Shown here: positions 8,750 to 15,407 of the stretch, piece by piece
Numbering within the stretch: position 1 is the first letter of the stretch
Layout: each line of letters begins with the position of its first letter
Assembly (NCBI GenBank): GCA_016214035.1
Contig: JACRPF010000021.1
Location: 124,001-188,000 of the forward strand
From: Spirochaetota bacterium
Lineage (GTDB): Bacteria > Spirochaetota > Brachyspiria > Brachyspirales > JACRPF01
Direction of reading: 5' to 3'
Length of the DNA stretch: 64,000 bases
Program-made: the position numbers and the translations under genes
The notes under the pieces: model-generated
Seen by the model: the letters and a program-made list of their open reading frames with translations, nothing else
The model's database searches: none
What the model was told of the DNA's origin: nothing

Positions 8750-9616
8750 CTATTTTCTGTGCTCAGCAACGGCGTCGTGTGCCGCCTCGCGGAGCATAGC
8801 CGCGTCATCGGCCGCAATGCTTCCCGGAACGAACGTGAGCTTGCGTGCATCGAGGCCGGTGAAGAATTCGTACCAGACGCATCCGGCAAGATAACAGCCG
8901 CGGTCGTTCGCATGTCCATGATCGTATCCGACAACCGGGAGACCATTATCGGTATTTATCTCGCGCCAGTGCCAGCCCACATGAAGTGTGTGTTCCTGTT
9001 TCGGCAGCGCAGGATATACCGGATGCTCATAATCGAATGATGGATCGGGGGCGGTGAAGGTGCGTCCTTTCATCTTCATCACGCGATAGAACGCCGTGCC
9101 CGACGGTATCACCCGGAAGCCATATGCCTTTGCGTACGACGCATACGCATCCCTGATGCCGTTGTACATCTGATCATCCCCTATCCCCCACTCCTTGTAG
9201 TGCGGCGAATCGCTCCGGTACGGCCAGGTCTGATGCATGACTATCTCAGCCGTCGGCGCGAGCTTTTTGATGAGCGCTACGAGATTGCCCAGACCGGGTT
9301 CGAATGTCTCCGCCTGCCAGCTCCGCCAGCTCACCTGCTGAAGCGTTATGATATCCCACGGTACGGACGCGAGCGTCTCCGGCAGATTGAAACGGACTTC
9401 CTTATCATTGATGTAATGGCCGGTGCCGTACGGACGTACTGATGCGTCTTTCTCCGACAGGCACGAAATATTCCAGTGTTTTTCGAGCGAACAGCCGCCG
9501 ATCATGGCGTGTTTCACCATAATGTCCATCGGCGCGCTCCGTGTGAGTTCGCCGAAATAGGTAAGCGCATTTCCTGAAAAGCTGTTGCCGATGACGAAGA
9601 CGTTCGTGCGTTTCAT
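8750..9616 (-). CDS. SGNH/GDSL-type hydrolase, DUF4886-like
   Basis: 288 residues without a signal peptide. The N-terminal block VIGNSFSGNAL puts the candidate nucleophile at Ser12. The late block GHANDRGCYLAG, with Asp/His, matches the catalytic Asp-x-x-His region of SGNH esterases, and WDIITLQQVSW resembles the oxyanion Asn/Gln region. The family hydrolyses ester-linked acyl groups, often on carbohydrates; the exact substrate cannot be told. Two ATGs are not in competition here; ATG 9616 is preceded by a GGGAG-type site. Assignment to the DUF4886-like group is from motif memory. Confidence 0.75.
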   Translation of the reverse strand: MKRTNVFVIGNSFSGNALTYFGELTRSAPMDIMVKHAMIGGCSLEKHWNISCLSEKDASVRPYGTGHYINDKEVRFNLPETLASVPWDIITLQQVSWRSWQAETFEPGLGNLVALIKKLAPTAEIVMHQTWPYRSDSPHYKEWGIGDDQMYNGIRDAYASYAKAYGFRVIPSGTAFYRVMKMKGRTFTAPDPSFDYEHPVYPALPKQEHTLHVGWHWREINTDNGLPVVGYDHGHANDRGCYLAGCVWYEFFTGLDARKLTFVPGSIAADDAAMLREAAHDAVAEHRK

Positions 9617-9717
9617 GAGGGACTCCCGGGGTGATGATGTTTTGCAAGGGTATCGTATTATGGATAAAAATCAAATGTGGGGCGCCGGAGGCGCGGGGCT
9701 GGGTTTATGCTGATTGC

Positions 9718-9819
9718 GCCCGGACAGGATGGGGTCTTGCTTTCGCTACGCCGCAAAACTAGTCCCGGGGGACTTGACAATTGCGGCTACGCGAAAGCAA
9801 GACCCCATCCTATCCGGGC
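9718..9819. repeat. 39-bp inverted repeat with palindromic loop
   Basis: Arms 9718-9756 and 9781-9819 match at about 35 of 39 positions, both reading GCCCGGA(C/T)AGGATGGGGT on from their outer ends. The 24-nt loop itself contains AGTCCC-GG-GGGACT, so the whole can fold as one long stem with a second hairpin on top. There is no U-tract after it, so it is not a standard terminator. Confidence 0.8.
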
Positions 9820-10066
9820 TTCATTCATTTTTGTGTTTCGGAAATGTGGAGTATAGAAAGATATAAATGTCTGTAACGGGTGGAATAACGCGTGAAAATA
9901 GAGTTAAGGAATCGGATTGGCCGTTGCATTTTTTTCTCTTGCGCCGGTTTGAACGCAAATGAGAAAAATGAGAATTGACCTTCATCATGCATCCGGCGCT
10001 CTCCTGCCCCGCACCGCGGGGAATGGCGTTGGGCCGAGCGCAGCCGAGGCCAGTTGGAGGAAGGGG

Positions 10067-10144
10067 CACTTACAAATCCGTTTAAGCATCGTCGCAGTCG
10101 AAAAAGTAAATGCCGTGCGCCGCTGTTACGAGAAGGTATGGTAA
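10067..10144 (+). pseudogene. Relic of a GNAT acetyltransferase C-terminus
   Basis: The 25 codons before the TAA at 10142 read HLQIRLSIVAVEKVNAVRRC then YEKVW. This is very like the beta6-alpha4 end of GNAT N-acetyltransferases (L.V...N..A...YEK.GF). The upstream part is replaced by repeat sequence, so only a fragment is left. Confidence 0.35.
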
Positions 10145-10159
10145 CATACGATGTTGTAT

Positions 10160-10762
10160 CTAAATAAATAAATACGTAAAATATGTCCCCAAATGAACTT
10201 TCACGCCTATATTAATAAATAATTCATTGCGGAAATAGTATTTGAAGTCAATGTAACTAGAGAAAAATGGAAGTGCTAGTTCAATTGACTGTTTTATGTA
10301 TTTGGAATCAATATTTGAAAAATTAATATTGAACAATGATATTTCCGAAACTAAATTCAAACAATATGTCGGCACCTTGTTAGCGGCATAGACCATCGAT
10401 GGATCAGTAAATACAGTGAATACTACTTGTACTGGAATGATATTTAACGAATACTGTCCGTCATAGGCCAACCTCAAAACGGTTAACCCAGGTAATAATA
10501 TATCCCCTAATGCAACTTCCCCAATGTCAATATTAAAAAAGATGTTATTTTTAAATTCTCTTTTATTAAGATAATTCGCTGCTGTATAAAACTCTACACC
10601 AACCAATGAGAACTTTGTATGGGGCCTATTATTTATATAATTTGAAAAAATATCGTTGCAGAATATATTAATACTGAATAGCACTGATATAATTACATAA
10701 CGATACATATTAATCTTACTTGCAGCCAATTTCGCAATCCTTTCACGTGTTTGCCCCCCCAT
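10160..10762 (-). CDS. Low-GC secreted protein of unknown function
   Basis: 200 residues from ATG 10762, chosen for GGAGG 7 nt upstream. The frame extends further upstream only through a palindrome. The N-terminus has a basic stretch followed by MYRYVIISVLFSINIFC, a signal peptide or anchor. The rest alternates polar and aromatic/hydrophobic residues and ends GVKVHLGTYFTYLFI, compatible with beta strands of an outer-membrane or surface protein. Codon use is strongly AT-rich (many AAT, ATT, TTT, TAT), quite unlike both neighbours. Together with the repeats on both sides this suggests recent acquisition. I do not recognise the family. Confidence 0.6.
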   Translation of the reverse strand: MGGQTRERIAKLAASKINMYRYVIISVLFSINIFCNDIFSNYINNRPHTKFSLVGVEFYTAANYLNKREFKNNIFFNIDIGEVALGDILLPGLTVLRLAYDGQYSLNIIPVQVVFTVFTDPSMVYAANKVPTYCLNLVSEISLFNINFSNIDSKYIKQSIELALPFFSSYIDFKYYFRNELFINIGVKVHLGTYFTYLFI

Positions 10763-10783
10763 ATCGTATCCTCCATCTTTTAT

Positions 10784-10813
10784 GCGGACAAGGGAGCATG
10801 CTCCCTTGTCCGC
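10784..10813. repeat. Perfect 30-bp palindrome, copy 1 of a shared core
   Basis: GCGGACAAGGGAGCA followed by its exact complement. The central 26 bp (10786-10811) are identical to the centre of the palindrome at 12414-12461, but the flanking pairs differ while remaining palindromic. It lies just upstream of the low-GC gene. Confidence 0.85.
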
Positions 10814-10945
10814 CGCTATAACCTGACAAATATTAATTCTTAAATACCAACCATAAAACGCATAATACCCCGGCATGAACTATTGTCAACACAAGCTTCA
10901 CTATAGTCCATGCCGGACACCTGATACTTTTTCCATCCCCGATCA

Positions 10946-10972
10946 TTGACAAAATAAATCTCCTGTTATAAA
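10946..10972 (+). promoter_or_regulatory. Candidate promoter upstream of the 258-residue protein gene
   Basis: TTGACA (10946-10951), 15 nt, TATAAA (10967-10972). The spacing is short and the leader would be about 175 nt. Confidence 0.4.
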
Positions 10973-11156
10973 TTCCCGGATACTTGTACGTGGGACTTGA
11001 AGATATACATTTGATGCGGGTGTGAATGAACCAAATACTATACACTTGGATTGTTCAATAATCGGTGCTCTCTGCTGTGGCCGAGACATGGTTCAACCGC
11101 ACTCCTTACACGGTGAATTACAGCTCTGCTGTAAAATAAATTTTCAGGAGTGTTTT

Positions 11157-11933
11157 ATGTCGGAAGTATCGAAGTCGGAAGAAAAAGCCGCGCCTGCCGC
11201 GGCTAAGGAGGCAACCGCGAAAACCGAGGCGAAGGTGTCCAAAGAGGAAAGCGGACACGCGAAAAACCATGAGGCATTCGAGGGTGCAATGGTCATCGTC
11301 GGAGATATGGGCGCGCGATATCAGCCGGGAAGCGAGACGATAACGCCTGCAGCTCTCACCGCAAAACGCGACGGGATGCGGGATGCGCTTACGGCTGTTC
11401 GCGACGCGAAAATATCGTTTGCCGCTGCGGTTGACGCGGTTGAAGCAGCCTTCGACGGCATGGGCGCATACGCCACCCGTTTCCTCAATGCCTACGGCTA
11501 TATGACCGGAGACCGCGCGAAACAGGGCATGAAGACATTGGCCGACAAGGTGCGGGGAAAAGGAGCGAAAAAGTCAGCAACGGTATCGCAGTCACAGATG
11601 AGCCGCGCGAACCGTATTGAATCGTTTCGCGCCATGGCGGCAACGGCGAAAGCAAATACGAAATTCAAACCAAACGAAAGCGACCTGAAACCGGACGCGG
11701 TTACCGCATATCTCGATTCGCTTGTCCCGCTCAACGCGGCGGCGACCCGGGCACTTGATGCGAGAAGCACCGCGCTTGATGAACGCAACGAGATCATGTA
11801 CACGGGCGATACATCCGCGTACCGGATGTTCCGGGATGTGAAGGCGTATGTCAAAAGCGTTGAAGGCGCATCATCGCCATTGTTCAAACGTCTCGCGAAA
11901 CTTGAATTCAGGATGATAAAGAACGGGAAATAG
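11157..11933 (+). CDS. Conserved protein of unknown function
   Basis: 258 residues from ATG 11157 (AGGAG 6 nt upstream). Residues 1-45 are Lys/Glu/Ala-rich and likely disordered. The remainder is Ala-rich and helical, with the pattern KFKPNESDLKPDAVTAYLDS, LVPLNAAATRALDARSTALD, then RMFRDVKAYVKSVEGASSPL. I recall similar unnamed proteins in Bacteroidota with a DVKKYVKSVFGATSPQY-like ending, so it appears to be a conserved, uncharacterised family. No signal peptide, membrane segment or catalytic motif is visible. It stands alone, flanked by repeat-rich DNA. Confidence 0.75.
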   Translation: MSEVSKSEEKAAPAAAKEATAKTEAKVSKEESGHAKNHEAFEGAMVIVGDMGARYQPGSETITPAALTAKRDGMRDALTAVRDAKISFAAAVDAVEAAFDGMGAYATRFLNAYGYMTGDRAKQGMKTLADKVRGKGAKKSATVSQSQMSRANRIESFRAMAATAKANTKFKPNESDLKPDAVTAYLDSLVPLNAAATRALDARSTALDERNEIMYTGDTSAYRMFRDVKAYVKSVEGASSPLFKRLAKLEFRMIKNGK

Positions 11934-11986
11934 AACCGGCGCGGGGAAGTATCTATCCCAATCGAATAAAAGATAGTATCTTTATG

Positions 11987-12080
11987 CGCATGGATGCGGT
12001 ACGATACCGAGAAAAAAGCGATACCCGCGCCAGCGCCGAGCGCAAGCAATCCAAGGATGGATTGCGAAAGCGACGGTATC
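11987..12080. repeat. Hairpin cluster with GGA-containing loops
   Basis: CGCA-TGGA-TGCG (11987-11998) is followed by GATACCG (12003-12009) pairing with CGGTATC (12074-12080). That stem encloses GCAATCC-AAGGAT-GGATTGC (12046-12065). The second loop reads CAAGGATG, which fits the known CsrA/RsmA recognition core (CARGGAUG). The arrangement resembles the element at 13602-13744. Confidence 0.45.
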
Positions 12081-12129
12081 ATTCATAATTTGTCCGTAAA
12101 AGTATTATGCATCAAGAAGTTTCACCAGG

Positions 12130-12159
12130 CGAAGGCGAGGATATATATCCTCGCCTTCG
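12130..12159. repeat. Perfect 30-bp palindrome
   Basis: CGAAGGCGAGGATAT followed by its exact complement. It has no loop and no following T-run, so termination is uncertain. Confidence 0.8.
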
Positions 12160-12168
12160 TTGTCTATT

Positions 12169-12378
12169 CATGAAACCTGCCGCTGCAACGAAGAAATGGA
12201 CCGCTGCAATCATGAAACCCGCCGCTGCGATATAGAAACGGCCCGCTGCAATTGCGATTCCTCCCGCTGCAGAAAAGAATTCTCCCGCTGCGATATTGAA
12301 ACCGACCGCTGCGATTAAGAAATGAACCGCTGCAACTATGAAACCCGCCGCTGCAATTTGTTTTTTGACCGCTGACCG
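12169..12378. repeat. 21-bp tandem repeat array, about 10 units
   Basis: The core CCGCTGC begins at 12180, 12201, 12222, 12243, 12264, 12285, 12306, 12327 and 12348, with a degenerate unit at 12369: exactly 21 bp each time. Units share roughly GAAAC..ACCGCTGCRAT. Because 21 is a multiple of three, both strands give heptapeptide repeats. The minus frame 12164-12397 is fully open and reads x-C/R-S-G-x-F-x (NCSGGFH, SCSGSFL, NRSGRFQ). The plus frame reads E-T-x-R-C-N/D-x but has a stop in the unit near 12319. No clear ribosome site serves the minus frame. It may be a short repeat protein, a remnant of one, or a DNA-level array of evenly phased sites (two helical turns). Confidence 0.85.
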
Positions 12379-12413
12379 TATTGAATGTGTTTATCATCAG
12401 AATTTATTGGCAC

Positions 12414-12461
12414 GGCGCTCTGGGGGACAAGGGAGCATGCTCCCTTGTCCCCCAGAGCGCC
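12414..12461. repeat. Perfect 48-bp palindrome, copy 2 of the shared core
   Basis: A 24-nt arm is followed directly by its exact complement. The inner 26 bp (12425-12450) equal the centre of 10784-10813; the outer 11 bp on each side are unrelated to that copy but complementary to each other. It ends 7 bp before the -35 of the next gene. Confidence 0.88.
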
Positions 12462-12467
12462 CCCTCA

Positions 12468-12496
12468 TTGACGCTTTTATCACCATAATCTATACT
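12468..12496 (+). promoter_or_regulatory. Promoter of the 338-residue membrane/secreted protein gene
   Basis: TTGACG (12468-12473), 17 nt, TATACT (12491-12496); leader about 33 nt. Confidence 0.65.
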
Positions 12497-12535
12497 ACAT
12501 ATGTTCTCCCGAGCATACCGTGCAAGGATTCATGG

Positions 12536-13552
12536 ATGAAACAACTCAAACGGATGGTCCTTCTCTGCACGGCTATCCTGACGCTCGTAACGATTACACC
12601 GCAACGGACATATGCCATGGATCCCGGCATTGCTGTATTTGCGGGACTTGTAGTACTTGGAGCAGGTGTATTGGCGATCGGATTAGGTGTCGGCGCAATG
12701 ATATGGATTGTCTCCACCTCAAAAGATGCGGCGAAAACGGACCAAGTTAAAAAAGATGTATCGTTACGTACGACCATTGCGGCTACGCAGGGAAGATACA
12801 GTCTCCTCGCACCTCCATACAAAGTGTACCTTGCAGACAGAACATCTTGGCTTTTTTCTGATATTTCAATTGTCAACGGCAATTGCATCGGAACAAGCGT
12901 CTTTGGCAATGTCAGTTTAGCGGTCGATGATATCGCAGTGATTACCATGAACAAAGACTCATACATCATTTATACAAACTCAGCCGCATTGATTCATGCT
13001 GAAGGCGCGGTTTCTATCGGCATTGACTCTACGCTGTCTTTGACGGGAGGATTTTTCCGATATTCACTCCCGCCGCTTGAAGCAGTTGAAATCGGCTTTG
13101 GGGACAGTTTATCGTTGCTTCACTATTCAGACCTCGTCATCCACAATGTGCTCTTTGCGGATATCCGTTGGTATATGATGGACCGCATACCGCGCGGTTT
13201 TTTCATCGGCGCGGAGGTTTTTGCCGGCATGAGTCTCAATATCGATAAATTGAGAACGCCCGATTTCAACACAACGCCGACACACTGGCATTTAGGATAT
13301 GATGTTCAATGCGGATATCGCTTCGGTGTATTTCCTTACTACTGCGCCGTGTATGTCCGCGCAGGTTATGATGCTGCCGACATTTCAATAAAGGACAACT
13401 CCTTTATCATCAACCAGTTCGTATACCAAACGCCGAACGCAGTCCTTGGCGGACCATTCATCGCCTTGCGGTTTGAAGTAACATGGAATTTCGGCGGCTA
13501 CTACACACCTCAAGATTTTATCAGTAAGCCCGCAACCGGTTCCGGCAAATAA
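12536..13552 (+). CDS. Exported protein of unknown function, possible outer-membrane beta protein
   Basis: 338 residues from ATG 12536, preceded by AAGG. Upstream in-frame codons belong to the repeat array and are not used. A signal peptide (MVLLCTAILTLVTITPQRTYA) is followed by a hydrophobic glycine-rich segment (residues about 32-58) that should be a membrane span or hairpin. After a soluble part, the second half has alternating aromatic beta-strand patterns (GFFIGAEVFAGMSLNI; YCAVYVRAGYDAADI; PFIALRFEVTWNFGGYY) typical of outer-membrane beta-barrels. I recognise no named family. It is monocistronic, with its own promoter and the element at 13602-13744 downstream. Confidence 0.7.
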   Translation: MKQLKRMVLLCTAILTLVTITPQRTYAMDPGIAVFAGLVVLGAGVLAIGLGVGAMIWIVSTSKDAAKTDQVKKDVSLRTTIAATQGRYSLLAPPYKVYLADRTSWLFSDISIVNGNCIGTSVFGNVSLAVDDIAVITMNKDSYIIYTNSAALIHAEGAVSIGIDSTLSLTGGFFRYSLPPLEAVEIGFGDSLSLLHYSDLVIHNVLFADIRWYMMDRIPRGFFIGAEVFAGMSLNIDKLRTPDFNTTPTHWHLGYDVQCGYRFGVFPYYCAVYVRAGYDAADISIKDNSFIINQFVYQTPNAVLGGPFIALRFEVTWNFGGYYTPQDFISKPATGSGK

Positions 13553-13601
13553 CGCTTCCTCATCAACTATCTCCCCAGACCACCACCATCCATTTATCAC
13601 A

Positions 13602-13744
13602 GCGCGCGATTAGCGAAGGAGGGGATATCTTTTTCCTCGGCGTACGAGCGGCATGGATGCCGCGAGAGCGAGTGATGCATCAGGATGATGCACACCGAGC
13701 GTTACGTCGAGGAAAAAGATATCCCCTCCGAGCGATCGTAGCGC
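13602..13744. repeat. Three-way-junction intergenic element with two GGA-loop hairpins
   Basis: A perfect 22-bp stem (13618-13639 with 13708-13729) encloses two hairpins. One is GCGGCA-TGGA-TGCCGC (13648-13663). The other is TGCATCA-GGA-TGATGCA (13676-13692), extended by GTG/CAC. Partly paired GCGC..CGAT sequences extend the outer stem on both sides. Both loops expose GGA, as RsmA/CsrA-binding sRNAs do. It sits between a convergent-free pair of rightward genes, 60 bp after one stop and just before the next promoter. Confidence 0.65.
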
Positions 13745-13758
13745 ACACCTCCCCCTCA

Positions 13759-13787
13759 TTGACTCCTCCCCCGCCCCGCCCTATAAT
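13759..13787 (+). promoter_or_regulatory. Promoter of the N-carbamoylputrescine amidase gene
   Basis: TTGACT (13759-13764), 17 nt of C-rich spacer, TATAAT (13782-13787); leader about 34 nt. Confidence 0.7.
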
Positions 13788-13827
13788 ACCATATCAACCG
13801 CACCGCAGACATCGCAAGGACACCCGC

Positions 13828-14784
13828 ATGAAAAAGACCGCACGTAAAAAGGATGAGCGCACCGTACTCGGCGTCATCCAGATGGGAATGACGAAAAACG
13901 CCGACTACAATGTAAAAAAGGCCGTAGCAATGGTGACCAAAGCGAGACGCGAAGGAGCGAACGTCATCTGTCTCCCGGAACTTTACCGCTCGCAGTATTT
14001 CTGTCAGACCGAGAACGCGATGAACTTCGACCTCGCCGAACCCGCCGAGGGCCCGAGCTTTGCGACATTCGCGCCGCTCGCGAAAAAAATCGACGCGGTC
14101 ATCATCGTGCCGTTCTTCGAGCGGCGGGCCGCGGGAATATATCACAACAGCGCGCTCATCATCGACACGGACGGCAAGGCCGCCGGCATGTACCGGAAAA
14201 TGCACATACCCGACGACCCGAACTACTATGAGAAATTCTATTTCACGCCGGGCGATCTCGGCTTCAATTCGTTCATCACCGCGCACGGTGCCGTGGGAAC
14301 GCTCATCTGCTGGGACCAGTGGTATCCCGAGGCGGCGCGGCTCACTGCGCTCGACGGCGCCATGATGCTCTGCTACCCCACCGCCATCGGCTGGCATCCG
14401 CGCGAGAAACGTGAAAAGGGCGCGGCGCAGCTCGACGCATGGATGACCGTGCAGCGCGGACACGCCATCGCGAACGGGATCTATGTAGCCGCGGCGAACC
14501 GCATCGGACTGGAAAAACCGGCGGACCGCAGCGATGGTATCGAATTCTGGGGCTCGTCTTTCATCGCTGATCCGCAGGGTGTGATCATCGCACAGGCGTC
14601 GGTGGACAAAGAAGAAATACTCATCGCCGATATCGACACAACGCATATGGAGAACATACGCCGTAACTGGCCTTTCTTCCGCGACAGGCGCATCGACGCG
14701 TTCAAGGATATCACCAAACGATATCGTGACGACGGGAACGATAACAACTGCGGCTGCGGTGACGATTGCGATTGTCACCACTGA
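13828..14784 (+). CDS. aguB: N-carbamoylputrescine amidase-like nitrilase
   Basis: 318 residues; ATG 13828 is preceded by AAGG, and the longer upstream frame runs through the repeat element. The nitrilase triad is complete: Glu51 (CLPELY), Lys124 (MYRKMHIPDD) and Cys161 (LICWDQWYPE). PNYYEKFYFTPGDLGF and IGWHPREK are characteristic of N-carbamoylputrescine amidase, which converts N-carbamoylputrescine to putrescine plus CO2 and ammonia. The partner agmatine deiminase is not in the window. The C-terminus carries an unusual tail, NNCGCGDDCDCHH, rich in Cys, Asp and His, which could bind a metal and is not part of the normal fold. A GC hairpin (14800-14817) separates it from the convergent nadD gene. 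Confidence 0.88.
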   Translation: MKKTARKKDERTVLGVIQMGMTKNADYNVKKAVAMVTKARREGANVICLPELYRSQYFCQTENAMNFDLAEPAEGPSFATFAPLAKKIDAVIIVPFFERRAAGIYHNSALIIDTDGKAAGMYRKMHIPDDPNYYEKFYFTPGDLGFNSFITAHGAVGTLICWDQWYPEAARLTALDGAMMLCYPTAIGWHPREKREKGAAQLDAWMTVQRGHAIANGIYVAAANRIGLEKPADRSDGIEFWGSSFIADPQGVIIAQASVDKEEILIADIDTTHMENIRRNWPFFRDRRIDAFKDITKRYRDDGNDNNCGCGDDCDCHH

Positions 14785-14822
14785 CGTAGGGATGTTTTTC
14801 GCGGGATGAAGCCCGCGCTATA

Positions 14823-15407
14823 CTATTTCTTATATAATTTTTTCTGCTTTATAAACCGGTACACGCCGTCAGGCAGGAGATACCGGCAGTCGTCGCCCTG
14901 CATGAGACGCTCACGTATCATCGTGGATGAAATATCTATCTTCGGCATGCGGCAGAACGATGCGGGAAACTGCATGGCGGCCTTTGCTCCGGCCTCGGTC
15001 TCATCACGCGTAGCGACGATGAAGTCCACCAGTTCCGCAAGCTTATCGATATTACGCCAGCGCGGCAGCCCCGCGATGAGGTCGTCACCGAGAATGAGTC
15101 CGATGCGTCCGCTCACACCGGCGACGGATGCATAGAGATATTTTATCGTCTCAAATGTGTAGGAAATATCCTTCTTGCGAAGCTCAAAGTCGCTTACGGT
15201 GAAATGCCGGTTCCCGCGTACCGCCGCCCGCACCATATCGCAGCGTTCGTTCGCGGGGACATCGGTGAGCGGCTGTTTATGCGGAGGTATGTACGCAGGC
15301 ACGAACATTATCTTATCATAACCGAGCGTGCGCCGGACTTCCCCGGCGAGTATGAGATGACCGATATGGACGGGATTGAAACTCCCGCCGAGCATGGCTA
15401 TCTTCAT
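14823..15407 (-). CDS. nadD: Nicotinate-nucleotide adenylyltransferase
   Basis: 194 residues. The enzyme joins nicotinate mononucleotide and ATP to make deamido-NAD, a step of NAD synthesis. Nucleotidyltransferase motifs are clear: GGSFNPVHIGHL at the N-terminus and ISSTMIRERL near the C-terminus, with FVPAYIPPHK between. The start ATG overlaps the proA stop by 4 nt (ATGA, 15404-15407), so it is translated after proA from the same mRNA. Confidence 0.93.
   Translation of the reverse strand: MKIAMLGGSFNPVHIGHLILAGEVRRTLGYDKIMFVPAYIPPHKQPLTDVPANERCDMVRAAVRGNRHFTVSDFELRKKDISYTFETIKYLYASVAGVSGRIGLILGDDLIAGLPRWRNIDKLAELVDFIVATRDETEAGAKAAMQFPASFCRMPKIDISSTMIRERLMQGDDCRYLLPDGVYRFIKQKKLYKK

Larger units (their letters stand above)
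9617..10159. other. Degenerate, repeat-rich intergenic region
   Basis: About 540 bp with no convincing complete gene. It contains the long hairpin 9718-9819, a GC-rich palindromic patch at 9990-10060 (GGCCGAGCGCAGCCGAGGCC), and a relic of a GNAT acetyltransferase C-terminus (10067-10144). The leftward frame 9821-10069 has no recognisable features and crosses the repeats. Confidence 0.6.
10763..11156. other. Intergenic region with palindrome and hairpin
   Basis: About 390 bp between divergent genes. It holds the 30-bp palindrome (10784-10813), a hairpin CCGGCATG-a-ACTAT / ATAGT-c-CATGCCGG (about 10870-10916), and a candidate promoter for the rightward gene (10946-10972). No other gene is seen. 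Confidence 0.6.
11934..12535. other. Gene-free repeat region
   Basis: About 600 bp containing, in order, a hairpin cluster with GGA loops (11987-12080), a perfect 30-bp palindrome (12130-12159), the 21-bp tandem array (12169-12378), a perfect 48-bp palindrome (12414-12461) and the promoter of the next gene (12468-12496). No ordinary gene is present; the only long frame is the leftward heptad ORF through the array. Confidence 0.75.

Noticed and set aside
9821-10069. Leftward 82-codon frame
   Set aside because: It crosses GC-rich repeats, has no ribosome site and shows no recognisable features.
11022-11156. Longer start for the 258-residue protein
   Set aside because: The added residues have no protein-like pattern, whereas ATG 11157 has AGGAG at the right distance.
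12169-12378. 21-bp array as a CRISPR array
   Set aside because: Units are 21 bp head to tail without unique spacers, and no cas gene is present.
12338-12535. Upstream extension of the 338-residue protein into the tandem array
   Set aside because: It would be read through the 48-bp palindrome and the promoter; the signal peptide begins properly at 12536.
14800-14817. CGCGGG/CCCGCG hairpin between the amidase and nadD genes as a terminator
   Set aside because: The stem is only six pairs with no U-tract on the plus strand; the short A/T run is on the wrong side or too weak for a confident call.
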